A DNA stretch of 64,000 nucleotides, taken from NCBI GenBank assembly GCA_023374025.1, contig SIJG01000020.1, forward strand, positions 62,001-126,000, written 5' to 3'. Origin of the DNA: Heterodera schachtii (taxonomy: Eukaryota > Nematoda > Chromadorea > Rhabditida > Heteroderidae). A model generated the notes under the pieces. That model saw only the letters and a list, made by a program, of their open reading frames with translations. It had not been told where the DNA came from and ran no database searches. The position numbers were made by a program, and so were the translations under genes. Every line of letters starts with the position of its first letter. Positions within the stretch are counted from its first letter, which is position 1. This document shows, piece by piece, positions 12,041 to 24,549 of the stretch.

Positions 12041-15000
12041 AGATTTAAACTTTTAAATTATTGTGACATAACTTAAACAAAATCAATATATCGAATGATT
12101 AAGAATACTTAATTTTGTCATTATTATGAAAGTTTTGGTCAGAAATTTTTCATGATAAAAGTTATTTTATTAGGGCCAAAAATATCTGAAAAGCTTGTTC
12201 TTGAATACTTTTGGCCAGACCGACAAAACTTTTTTTTTCTTTTTTGTGCGACATTATAAATTTATTTATTTCTTTGAAGTCCGATAAAATAAACATAAAT
12301 ATAAATATATAATTCAATTCATTTGTATTTACATTTCATTCATTATACTGTTCGTAAAAATAACAGTTTGATTGTGTGCGAGTTGTTGTTGTTTTTATTA
12401 TTTTTTTTTTTATTTGAATTAAAAACGAATATTTTTATGGTGTTCCCTAAAAAATTACAAAGATAAAAAAAATGCAACAAATTTTTAATTTTTGATATCA
12501 TTTTATAGCCCTAAGTGTTCTCTATCATTCTGCAAAATTTAAAAAAATTTCGTTACGTTTCAAAAAAGTTATGCCTAGAGAAACTCAAAGACCTTGTTCT
12601 CTGAACAACCATTTCGCTGCCCCACAAAACATAAAACAAACAAAAATTTGATCAAATAAAAAAAGTACAGAATGAATACAGGAATAAAAATGAAATAAAT
12701 CAAATCTGAAATATTATTCCAGTTTTTTACTATCCTATGGAAAAAATTATTTTGTGTTTTGGCCGTGTGGCGCTTTACTCGTAAAAGTAAAGACATAATT
12801 TTTCTTCTTTCTTCTAATTTGTGTAATTCATTGCTTTTTAGTCTTTCCCCATATTTGATTCGTAATAAATTATTTTTTTTAGAAAAATATTAAACTTCAA
12901 AAATACTTGATCAAAAATATTTTTTACATTATTTTTTTTTGTTATAACTTTCTTAAAATTGATAATTCTTTCACTCGGTAGCTCTAAGAATTCAGCATTA
13001 CCCTATGAAAGTTTAAAAAATTCACCCAAGATATATTTCTGTTTAATAAACATTTTTTAAAGTTTATGGCACAAAATGTGTTCAAAATCAATTTTTTTTT
13101 TTTTTTTTAATTTTTTGGTCATAAATTTTTCGAAACGCAATTGGTATGATACTATAAAAAGAGAAATTATTTCGCACTGCCAGAAATTTCCGTTTATGCT
13201 CACGAAAAATAATTATGATTTTTATTCACATTTAATTAACATCGAATCGAATTTAAAATGCAATCATATGAAATATTAAAATTCTATTGACTATATTGTA
13301 AAATATATAAAAATATGTAAATTTAATAATCATTTTATATAATTTTAAATATTAATTCGAAAAATTGTAAAATATATAAATTTAATTATTATTTCTATCA
13401 TTTTAAATATTAATTCGATAATCTTATATGTTAATTAAATAAATAACAAAATTTAATTATTAGATTTAAAATACATAATTAATTAGAATTACGCTCGCTA
13501 CACATTAAACGATACAACTCTCTTCAGCATGAGTTATAAAAATAAAAAAAGAAACAAACAAAATTATAAATTATATTAAAAACATTAACAATAAGCATAA
13601 AGACATAAACAATATATAAACATCAAAATTCGAAATAATTCATAAACTCAAATATATATTGCAATGTTTTGTTCTAGATCACTTTTTAACTTAAGCTAAT
13701 TATTTTTTCTGGTATTATACAATCTTTTTAAACATATTTCTTTTTTCTTAATTGATTATGCGAATTAGACGACATTTCAAAAAATTCCATTTTTTCAATA
13801 CAATAAAGAACTAAAATTTATATGAAAAAATTAATCTAACAATTTTTTGTTTTTTTTTTAATTTAGTAAAATTATTTAATATAATTATTCATGTTAAAAA
13901 ATTAGGAAAAATAAGTTTTATTATAAAAGATAATTCAAATAAATCATTTAATTTAAAAAATTATAAAAAAAAGATATAAATGCAAAATTACAAATTTATT
14001 TCATAAGAAATATTATTAGATAATTTAATTAAATTTAAATAAGTCAATTTACAAATGAGCAATTTATTCCAAGGTTTTGTATAGAACATTTTTTTACAGC
14101 TTGAATTAAAAAAAACAGAGAAAGTAAATAACATTCTTTTAGGATTAATTCATTCTAATATATAATATATGTATATTATATTTATTAAATTTTTGTAGAT
14201 TAATTAAAAGCGTTTAGCAAATAATCTCATTTGAGACACAATATTTTTATTCTATTTCTATTTTAGATTGTCAAAATATTATTTTGTTTAAATAAAATCC
14301 TTATAAAATTTATTTGATTTTCTTTTCTTTCTATGAGAATTTTAATTTTCTGTTGTGCAATTAAAAATAAATTAATAGAATAATTTCAAATAAATTAAAA
14401 AAAATAAATAAGTTTTAAATGTCTTTAATTACTTAAAAGAGCAATTTTAATTTATTTTAATAATTAATGAAGATTTCGTTTAATTTTTTGGTAAATTATA
14501 CTTATTTTTAAAATTCTGTTTAAAAGATTAGTTGATATTTCTTCAATGAATGAATAAAAATATCAATGTTTTCTTGACAATAAAAATTCTGAACTAATTT
14601 CATATAACAGTTTGTTGTTAATTAAAATATCTTTTTGTAATTATTTAAAATTTCTTTAAATTTATATTGTTTTACCAATAAATCCGTAATTTTATTATTT
14701 TATTAATACTCATTAAAATATGCGTTCATATTGAATTTCATATTTGAATGACAATAAATAATAAACTGATATCACACATTTATTGAAATTTGCGATCTGT
14801 TGACTCATTTTAAAATTGATTTCATTGTATTTGCATTTTTTTCTTTTCAATTTTTATTTATTTTATGATTCCTTTCTATTTAAGATACTGAAATAATTAT
14901 GACTCCTTTTTTACTGTTCTCTTGGTTCTATGCAGGAATCTGATTGTTTGAAAAATTTTTAATTTGACAATGTTAAACAAATGCAATTATTCGTAAAGTT

Positions 15001-16789
15001 GCTCTGTATTTTTGTTGAATTAACCATAAATAATTTATTTTGATAATTGTCATTAAAAATATATTTTAAAAATTTTTCTTGTCAAATTGTTCAACAAGTT
15101 TTAAATTTGATAATAAATAAACCGCTTAAAATTTTTTGATAATGTTAATTAGTAATCATTTTAAATAAGATGGAACTATTTATATATTCATATCTATAGA
15201 AATTCTCAGATATTTTCATGTTTGTTTAGTCAACTACGGTTTTTAATTTTTTATATATCTTTTCATTGAAATTAGATTTATTTATATTTCACGCTATTCT
15301 GGTAACTCTGAACTGAATTACAAAAATCAACTTGAGCAAAATTCAAGTTTTTAGCACCTATAAATCCGAGCCCTAATGATCACGAACGAACAAAGTGGCT
15401 TCTCTATTTAGGTGCATTAATAGGTCCTCATACTCTCAATTCAATCCATTTAAATTTATAAAACGAATTAACTTTAAAATTTTATTTTTTTTTATTTGTA
15501 AATTACACTTGATTCATATTCCATTTGTTCTCAATCTTATAGAGTGCTTTTTTTTGTTTTTGAATTAAAAATTTTAAGTATAAAAGAATTTTTCGAATAA
15601 ATGTTTTTTTTTAAATTTAATTAACGATAAATTCTTTGTCTGTCCTTTAAGTGAATTATAACCAGTATAATTGATTTATTATCTTTGTATATTTGTATAA
15701 TATTTAATATAATTAAATTACACAATTTTTTATTCAAGTTTTTTTAATCATTAATCCAAATCTTAAGAATTCGGTTTTTTAATTAACAAATTTACTATTT
15801 TATTCAAAAAATGCTTATATATTTGGTTCTCTTTTTTGAATTACTTAAATTTTGCAATAAATTTTGGTGCTTTTCTGTGTATATAAATTTAGTTCCTCTT
15901 AATTATATTCTTCATTTTTCAATTAAACAATTAAATTAGTAGATTTATTAAATAAGCATTTAAAATTTAATGAACAACAAAATTTATTCTCTTTGTGAGG
16001 GTCAATTATTACCAACAGGATCATTGTAATCCTTATATATTTGTCTAATATTTTAAATTTAATTTCAATTATATATGTATTTTCGACAGAGTTCATCAAA
16101 AAAAATTTTTCAAAAAATTTTTTCAATTTTCAAATAAAATTTCTTTTTTTATAAGGCTTTTATTTTCGAGATGCCTATTTTGTTATTCCATTTATAACAT
16201 TGTTGAATTGTTCATAAATAAATTTAATTTTAGTTAAGGTAATTTAATTTTTTTGGGTCTGATTATGAAGTGAATTAACATAATTTTATCATAATTTTTT
16301 TTTTGTTAAACTTTAATTTATTTCATTTGAAAAAAAAACGAAATTTTTATTGCTGTTTTTCATTTATTTTAACTATTAAAGAAATGATTTATTAAGCTTT
16401 TATTATAGATGTTCTAAGAATTAAATGCAAAATTAAATTTTCGTGAAAAAAATCTGGTCTATTTTCTATTAATTAATTAATTGCTTAAACAGAAATAAGA
16501 AATTTTATTTGTCCTTTTATTTAAAAAGATTTTTTGTCAAAAAATAATATATAATTAAGCTTTTTATGTTTTTTTGATTGAATCATTCTAAGAAATGAAA
16601 TAGTAAATTTAGTCTAAATTGAGGCAAATAATAAATATTTATCAATGTCGAATAAAAATTTTTTTTTTTTTGTTCATCACAGTTATTTTTATTTTACTAA
16701 CTAAATAATTGAATTAAATTCTTTAATAATTTTTTATAAATTAAATGATTCAATATTTATTATTCAGTTTACAAAATAAATTAATTTGT
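12041..16789. other. A+T desert with strand switches, no gene seen
   Basis: Mixed to about 13.3 kb, A-rich to about 14.2 kb, then the start of a T-rich block that runs to about 37.2 kb. Slightly richer patches are at 12570-12620, 13490-13535 (acgctcgctacacattaaac) and 15355-15440 (cgagccctaatgatcacg, then ggtgcattaataggtcctc). Open frames at 12575-12796, 13076-13279 and 15923-16126 lack motifs and are treated as chance. Confidence 0.55.
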
Positions 16790-17600
16790 ATTTAAATCTT
16801 TGTATTAATTTTTTTATTTTATTAAATATATTATAAAATTATTTTTTTCTTAAAAAACATTACTAGTGATTTTCTTGAATGATTAAACAAAAATAAAAAT
16901 ATAATTGCTTTTGTTTTTTATTTAATTCATATTATCTTTTTTCCGGAATTACTTAATTTGGGTCGTCAAAATTTGATTTATTGTGGTTGTCTTTTAAGAT
17001 TAAATTTATTAAATGAATTGTAATCGTTTTTATTATTCGAGATTTGAATCATTAGGCCAGTGATTATATGATAAATGATAACGAAGTTCGTGTAAATTTA
17101 AAAAAAAAATTTGTAATAAAATAATTTGGTGGTTTTTAAATAGTTTTTCGAAAAATGGGACCCCAAAAAAGCAGAGATTCAATACCAATCCCGGTCATAT
17201 AATCAGTATAAAATAATTTATACTTAATTAAAAAATTCATTTCTTAGAGATAGATCGACTTTATAAATATTTAATTATAATTTTTTAAATAGTTTTGGGT
17301 TTGAAATAGGAAATTTATACATTTGGAATTCTAAAAATATTTTTTAGTTTTTGCCTTAAATTATTAAAGAATAATTTTAAGTTTGAATTTTCTTGAAAAC
17401 TTTATTATTTTTATTTAATTAATAGTTTTTTTTTTTGATTACATAATTAATTTATTCATTAATATTATAAATTATTAGTAATTTTTGGCCTAAATCCTAA
17501 TTTTTTTTTATTTGATGGTTTATTTACCATTCTTGTCTCCATGAGGATGTAGTACGTGTTTTTGCGGTCACCCGTGCTTTTTATTATTGTTGAGAAAATT
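16790..17600 (+). repeat. Segment duplicated in direct orientation at about 30500-31100
   Basis: The copies share ttattttattaaatatatt, ttacttaatttgggtcgtc next to aaaatttgattta, tttggaattctaa, ttttttagtttttgc, and aatttattcattaa then gataaattattagtaattttt. The order is preserved throughout. The pair ends in a variable cassette (17530-17580 here, 31033-31079 there), and the cassette middle is the least similar part. A patch at 17150-17200 (gggaccccaaaaaagcagag) is absent from the other copy. Confidence 0.8.
17530..17580 (+). repeat. Variable cassette (locus n)
   Basis: Left box ttcttgtc at 17530-17537 after tttatttacca, a middle of about 30 bp, then tcacccgtgc at 17568. Its direct paralogue at 31033 has the same left flank and a tcacctatgc right box, but a different middle. 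No open frame across it (a TAG stop lies in the frame of the left box). Confidence 0.65.
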
Positions 17601-18089
17601 ATTTTTATTAGTTTATAATTATTTATATTTCTTCATAATGAAAGTTATTTTATTTAATAACTATTGTAAATAATTGAGTGACATTCTTTAATTAATTATT
17701 TTAAAACTAATAATTAATATAAATTTTATTTTACACAAAAAAATTGCGTCAAATGTTTCTATTTTTATCGAAAAATTCTCTTCCTTTTCGCTCCTCAAAG
17801 TTCGGGAACATTTTAATTTTTGTTCTTGCAAATTTTTATCGGACGAAAATTTTAAATTGTTAATAATTAAATCAATTTTATAACAAAAAAATATTAATTA
17901 TACAAATTTATAATGTTCATTAAAGAAATTAATTAAATATTTACATTTAATGTTTTAATCATTTTTTATCTTTTTAAAATGAATTTTTAGAAATAAAAAA
18001 TGATTTTTTTAGTTTCATATAATTTTTTAGGATAATTTTAGATACAAATAATTTTAATTTATTTTAATTAATTAATTATTGCGCATAAA

Positions 18090-18580
18090 AAATGTTGTTG
18101 TTATTGTGAGTTCATACAATAAAAATCTCTATTGTATGAATTACCTACGAGGGTATTTTATAACATTTTTATTTTCTGGCTGCTGAAAGCATTGGTCGCC
18201 ATTCAAAGAGTAGGAAGTTCACGAGCTGCTACACTCTTGCCTTTTAATCTTCATCAAATTAATATTTTTCAATTGCAAGGCATCTTTGAATTCTAAAAGA
18301 ACAATTATCGCACTTTTTTATCGGAATCAAAAAAATCTGGAATCTTTGTTTTTGAACATTCTCATAAAAATCTTTTATTTGGTTTAAAGGGCATTGCCGC
18401 AAACTTGATTTAAATGTCATGTGGGCCAATTCAGATGAAATTACTTTGGACTAAAATTTTTGAGTACCTCAGTCAGGTATAGTCGGTGTTCATACCATCT
18501 AAATCATTGACTTAATCTTTTGGAAGAGAGTCTAGGAATATTGGCCGAAATTAAGAAAAATTTTCCAATATATATTTTTG
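18090..18580. other. Unassigned patch with more balanced base use
   Basis: About 490 bp clearly richer in G+C than its surroundings, with pieces such as ctggctgctgaaagcattgg, gaagttcacgagctgctac and gtcaggtatagtcggtg. One plus-strand frame is open for about 55 codons and ends at the TAA at about 18297-18299, but has no start in context and no family I recognise. It may be a relic of a transposon or of an exon. No second copy was found in the window. Confidence 0.4.
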
Positions 18581-21289
18581 ATAAAAAAACCACTAAATCC
18601 ATACAAAAAACCATAACAAAACATATTCAATAGATCAATTTTTAAAATAAATTTTCTAATAGCTTATAAGCGACCGATTTGTCTGTTTATTCTTTAAATT
18701 TATTTTTAAACTTTCATAATAATATGTTAAAAAGTAATTTAAATTTTTAAATTTTCTGAATATTAAGGAAATTTTCATTCAACCAATTCAACAATGTCCG
18801 ACTTTTCCTCCCCTAGCTTCGGGGACAAACGCCAATCTTAACCATAGCGACGACTTTTAATATTTAGTAATATAAAAAGTTATTCTAGCAGGAATTAATT
18901 CACAATTTCCCTTAATAAATATTTAAAATTTCATATAAAAATTATATAAAGAATTTGTTAAAAAAAAAATTTTTTAATATAAATTCATTATCTAATTATT
19001 ACTCTTTTTTCTTTTTGTCTTCGGATTCAAAGTTTTGTTCTTATTTATTTATTATTTAAATATTATTTTACAAGTTCAATTTTTGACAAATTTTTATCAT
19101 TTCTTCACTTTTATGTTTATTTATTTAAATTTTTTCATTTTGCATTATCCAATATTGAATAAAAAAATTTATAAACAGAATTTTCGCCTATAATTTTCAG
19201 TTTTTTTTATTTGACATTTAATGAAGGGCTTCATATCTTTTTTGTAAAGTTTAATTTAAATTTTTTTAAATAATTTTTTAAATTTTTATATATTGTTAAG
19301 AAAAATAACAATATATTTTTATTTAAATTAAATAAGAATTGGCTATTAAATACTTTCATCAAATTTGGCAAAACATTCATTCTCGAATTTAAAACATTTG
19401 TATTTAAAAATTCATTAAGCAGCATTAATGATATTTAGTTTCTAATGATCTTTATCTAATCTAAATTATTATAATATTTTTCTTAAAAAATATAAGCATT
19501 TAATTAGTATTTTTTATATCACATCAAATTAATTTGTTTCTGAAGTTATAAAAATAATAAAAAGTTTTATTTATGATTTGAATTTTAAATGATAATAAAT
19601 ATATTTAAATTTTTTATTTAATATAAATCAGAAGCTAAAAAGATATTTAGAATTTTATTTGTTAATTTTTTTTATAATGTTTTCATTGAAATGAAAATAT
19701 TCTATGGTAATGTAAATTTTTAAAACAGTTAACATTAACTGTAATAAAATAAAACATCCATTGACATCATTTTATAGCGCTTATTAGATAAAAATAATTT
19801 TTTTCTTCATTTTCCTATGTTTAATTTAATTTCTATTTTTATCTAATAAATTTGTTTAATATTAGTTTATAAACTGGTAATGTTTTATTCCAAATTTTTT
19901 GATTTAAGACAAATTAATTTTAATAATAAAACTGTAAAAATATTAAAAGGTGAATTTGCATTATTTAGAATATTAAAAAAAATTTTTAATTTAAAATTAA
20001 TAAAACATCGAAATTAAATTATTTATTTTTGTTACTCACTCTTCCTTTTATTTACTTTTTTTGAAAAAAGGTCGATCACCGCTGCTTCCTTCCTTGTAGC
20101 AAAAGCATTAGCTTATTAAATGATTTTTACAAAATATAATATTTATTCGTGTATTCTTTATTGAAAAAAAGTCTTAATTTATTTATGCAAATCAATGTCA
20201 ATTCTCAAATATTTCAGTTTTTTACAGAAAGTTCAAGAATTAAAAATCCAAAGAGAATTTTTAGTTAAAAGATTTCATAAACTTTGATCGTTGGTTTACT
20301 CAGCTTGGATCACAAATTTTCTTTGAAAAAACAAATGTATTCGATTATTATCATTTTCATCAGATTACATGTTTAAAATTATTAAATAAGATTTCTGCAA
20401 TTAATCTTTTTCTTTTGTATTATAAATTAATTTTCATTTTCCAAAATTTTATTATATTGAGAATATATTTGTTTATATACATTTCTTAAATACACATAAA
20501 TTTAGTGTTTTGTAAATTTAGAAATGTTTGGATAAAAAAAAATTTAACAAAAATAACCAAAATTTTATTTATTTGTTTTAAATTTGAGAAGTTATTGCAA
20601 TAGCAATTATTTTTCAGAAGATGCTAAAATCTCAGAATGAAAGTTTATTTTCTGTCTATTTTTTAAGTAAATTTTATCGAGTTTTTAAAAATCAATTCCA
20701 AAAATATAAATTCTAAAATACATTTTTTATCATTCGCTTTACATTAATTGATTTTTAATATTAATTTTTTATTTGTTTTGATAAGAATTTAAAAAGTAAT
20801 GATTTATGATTAAAAAAAATTTGGTGAATATTGATGACCAAAAGGAAAAATTTTTCTTTTATCAATTAAATCTTATTTTTTTCGAATTTTTCATTGTTTT
20901 ACCGCGAATATCAAAATTATTTAATTATTTAATTAATTTTTAATATTTAGGTTTTAATTTCTTTATTTGGTTATTTATACATTTTTTTTAAAATTGAAAC
21001 ATTTATATTTACGAATTTATAGGGAATTTTTTTCAGAATAATTTCTCTGCTTAAAATTTGGTTTTTGTTTTTTGGCCGATTAAGTCATTTTGGGGCATTA
21101 TTTTATTTGCTAGAAATCGATTTTTCTTGGGGCCATACATTTGCATATGAGTTTAATATTGTTTTTTTTTGAAATTAATGTCAAAATAAAAAAAAATTTG
21201 ATTTTAAATAAATGGAAAATATTTTTTACATTTATTTTCTGCTAAGTTCATCTCACTGTTCCTGTGTAATATGTTTCATATCATTTAAA
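18581..21289. other. A+T desert, T-rich strand
   Basis: Low-complexity T-rich sequence. A patch at 18800-18855 (ttcctcccctagcttcgggg) has short inverted symmetry. The open frame at 19231-19425 is not supported. A repeat shared with about 30.3 kb lies at 20063-20400. No gene. Confidence 0.55.
20063..20400 (+). repeat. Repeat shared with 30278-30440
   Basis: Both loci carry gaaaaaaggtcgat, then aatccaaagagaattttta (or the close form aatcccaaagagaattatta), then ctttgatcgttggtttact followed by (a/c)gcttgga, then atcattttcatcagatt (or atcattttaatcagatt). The locus at 30.3 kb lacks about 130 bp present here, so one copy has gained or lost sequence between the two G+C-richer islands. Confidence 0.7.
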
Positions 21290-22970
21290 CACTGCATATA
21301 ATTTGATATAAGAAAGTTTTAAATAATGTGATTAAAGCCTTATTAATAAATATTATTATTATTTATGGTTTTTAAAATGGAAAACAAAAAATTATTTTTG
21401 ATATAATTTCTTTGAAATGATTGTTTTATTTTGTGTCAGAGAGCTTTAATCAAATCTTTGTGTTTTCTTACTTCATTAGATTTTAAATATTATTATTATT
21501 TAGGGTTTTTAAAATGGAAAACAAAAAATTATTTTTGTATATTTTTTTTGATGATTGTTTTATTTTATGTCGGTGATTTTTATTTAAATCATTGTGTTTT
21601 CTTATTTCATTAGAGTTTAATTGTTTAAATTTTTTTTTTTGAAAAACTAATTTATTTTTTAAATATTTTTCAAAAAAATATGTAATCAAATTCTTTAAAA
21701 GTTAAAATAAAATTTACTGTTTATATCTAAAAATATTCAGGAAGGTATTATAAACTGATTATTTTTTTTGCTAAGAGCCTGTTTGTTTAATAAATTTTAA
21801 AAATTAGAAAATTTTAAGGGAATTTTCTTTTTTTGCTGATTTTACAGTATATATTATAGTTTTTTATTTCTTTTTATGCTAGCTTTTTGTGTGTTTAAAT
21901 GAGTATATAAATTTTTCAATTTTTTATGTTTTAAGTAAACGCTTTGATTTTTCGTTTATGTAAAATGTTTTAATTTCTTTGTCATAGTAATCATTTTTCA
22001 AATTTAAACAATTTTTCTTAATGGGTAATTTACTTTTCGTCAATAATAAATTGTCTTTATTTATGAATTTTTCTTTTATAATATGCATATTATTTTGTCC
22101 AAAAAGTATGAATAATGTTCTGTTGGCTAAAATAATGAAATTTTGTTTAATGATTTTTCATAAACTGAATGAAATTTTATTCATTTTATTCTCCAAATCA
22201 ATGAAGGTTTTGCTTAAAAAATTACAAAATGATAAATATTTAATTTTATTCTGAAAATACTTTATTTCATGAAGTAAATTTTTGAAAAGTGGATGATTAC
22301 GAATTTTATTTTTTGAAAATTATAGTTTATCATGTTAATTGCTTCGTAAAAATAATGTTTTAAACTTACTTGATTTTCTCTAGAATTTATCAAGTGTTAT
22401 CTTGATTGGAACTGTCTAAAATGTTGACCGACGCATATTTTTAAATTTATGTAATTTATTTTTTTATTTTTTAAGTAAAATGCATGCAAATAAAAAATTG
22501 TGAATATTTAAATGAATATGAAATAACTTCTTTGATATGTTATTCTCTATTTATTGATAAATTTAATATTTGCGAATTTTTGTTAATTTGGCATATTCAT
22601 ACAATTTATTTATATCAATTAATTATTAGATTTGATTTTAGATTCTTTGGCACTAATCACCAAAAGTTAAAATAAATAAAAATATCTTTTTTAACTTCAA
22701 TTCTTTTATAATTTAATAATTCTTAAAAAAAATTCAAATTTGATACTTAAATCCTTTAAAATGTTTTTTAACAAATAATTAAAAATAATCATTTAAAATG
22801 TAGCAAATATTTTATTTATTTGGGTCTTAATTATGTTTTTTTCTATCCAAGACAATTAGATTTATTATTTGTTGTTTTTATGACTTACTTAATTAAAATT
22901 CTTCTTATATTTTTATTGTAAATGCTCATTATGTTTGATTTATTTATATTATTTTGTTACAATATGCATT
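21290..22970 (+). repeat. Segment duplicated in direct orientation at 34700-35865
   Basis: Shared in order: gccttattaataaatattat, the phrase attataaactgattatttt followed by gctaagagcctgtttg, tatattatagttttttattt, gtttgcttaaaaaa, gaaaagtgg(a/g)tga(t/c)tacgaa, and acttaattaaaattctt with tttttattg. The partner is about 500 bp shorter between 22340 and 22880. Open frames at 21431-21613, 22021-22254 and 22484-22675 are not conserved as frames in the partner and are not called genes. Confidence 0.8.
21351..21620 (+). repeat. Local tandem duplication, period about 137 bp
   Basis: tattattattatttatgg at 21351 and tattattattatttaggg at 21488 each lead into tttttaaaatggaaaac, aaaaaattatttttg, tgattgttttattttatgtc-like sequence and a closing cttcattaga. 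The partner locus at 34.7 kb has only one copy, so the duplication followed the split of the two segments. Confidence 0.75.
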
Positions 22971-24491
22971 TATGAAAATTGTAAAAAAATTGGACGCTAA
23001 AATTTTGAGATTACCTGTATTTGTTTTTAATTTAAAAAATAAAGAAATTTAAATCATTACAATTACTCAATTTTCCAATTTATGTATGGTTCAATAATTG
23101 GAGTTTTATTTTTACGCTTAGCCTAGGTTCCTATTAATATTAGTTTTACTAAATTCTGCATTAAATGGTCGTATAATCATAATTTAGCAAAAATATTATT
23201 TGATTTAATTATATTATGATGAATTTCACTGAATTTATTTGTAGTCATTTACTTATTTTATTAGGTTTTATTAATAAATTTTTGATAATTAAATAATACT
23301 ATTTAGTAAATACATCTCTGGATTATTAATGGCAGTTTTCGGCCAAATTAGGTCCAATTATACTACGCATTTTAAATTAAAAATGAATAAATTTTTAAAT
23401 TTTTAAGTTCTATTTATGTATTTATTATTTTTTTTGTATTCGTTCATTAATTAAGCATTGTTTACGAAAATTAAATATTTTTTACTTAATTTATTTTATA
23501 AATTAATTAATATGTCTTTTATGCCTGAAAAATTATTAAAGTTTTTTAATTATTTTTTATAAATGATTTTATAATTATATTCTTTTTTAAATTTTATCAC
23601 ATTTTAAATTTTTTTAAAAGATGTGAATCCTCTTCTGTTTTTTTTTATAATTCTTATTTAACAGCAAATTGGAAATTAAGTGATTTTAAATTAGACTTAT
23701 ATATTCAAAAGTCCTTTTATTTTAGAAAAATCTGAAATTTAATTTGTTAAAGTTATCAATTTGTGATTTTTAAATTTTTATTTAAATTTCTTTTCATCAC
23801 TGAGTTGAGTTTTGAAAGGTGAGTAAAACTTATATTTAATTTTTTCTGCATTCCGCTATACATTTTAACACCGATATTTCTATAAATAATTAAGAATAGC
23901 ATTAATATTTTCAATTTTCTTAGTCATTTTGTTACAATTACTTACTTTTTTAAATTTATTTTTAAAGATATTTTTTTATGAAAATTATAAAACATATCTA
24001 ATTATAATAATTCATTTATAACGTATTGGAATATAAAATAAATTAAATTACTAGAAGTTTCTCTACTTTTATTTTAGACTATTTTAAGGTTTTTCTTTTT
24101 TTTTAATCATTTTTGCATAATAATTTTAGTAGTTTACAAATAATTTTTTTAATCATAATTAAAGTTCTTTTTCATATATGACAATTTAAATCGATTTATG
24201 TATTTTTTAATTTGATTTAATTTATTTTTTATGAGCATTCTCATGCACTTAAAAATTCATTTTTAAATTTTTATTGTTAAATGTTATTATTTATTTGAAC
24301 TCTTCTATCTTTTTTTTGTTCATGGAAAAGGCCGCTTCGATATACAAATTTTAAATTAGTTATACTATTTTTGAGGAATTAAGCCTACAAATAAATTTTA
24401 AACATAAAAATAGGATTTTTAAATATAAATTTTTGAAGATTTTTTTGTCAAAAAGCCAATCGCCTTAGTTTTTTTTATTATATCATTTATC
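22971..24491. other. A+T desert, T-rich strand, no gene seen
   Basis: Low-complexity sequence with occasional slightly richer stretches (23120-23140, 23320-23365). The text just before 24490 (gtcaaaaagccaatcgcctt then agttttttttatta) is a diverged form of the conserved block that precedes other variable cassettes. Confidence 0.55.
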
Positions 24492-24549
24492 TATTATTCT
24501 TGTCGGATAGCAGTGAACAAGTTGGACGGGCGGTCGCTTTTAGTCGTTG
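24492..24549 (+). repeat. Variable cassette (locus b)
   Basis: Left box ctattattcttgtc ends at 24504. The middle (24505-24533, 29 bp) is G+C-rich and includes gttggacgggcgg. The right box tcgcttttagtcgttg is at 24534-24549. The upstream block has the ctatta and tcgccttagttt elements seen at loci c, d and h. The frame open at other loci has a TAG stop right after the left box here, which argues against coding. Confidence 0.8.
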
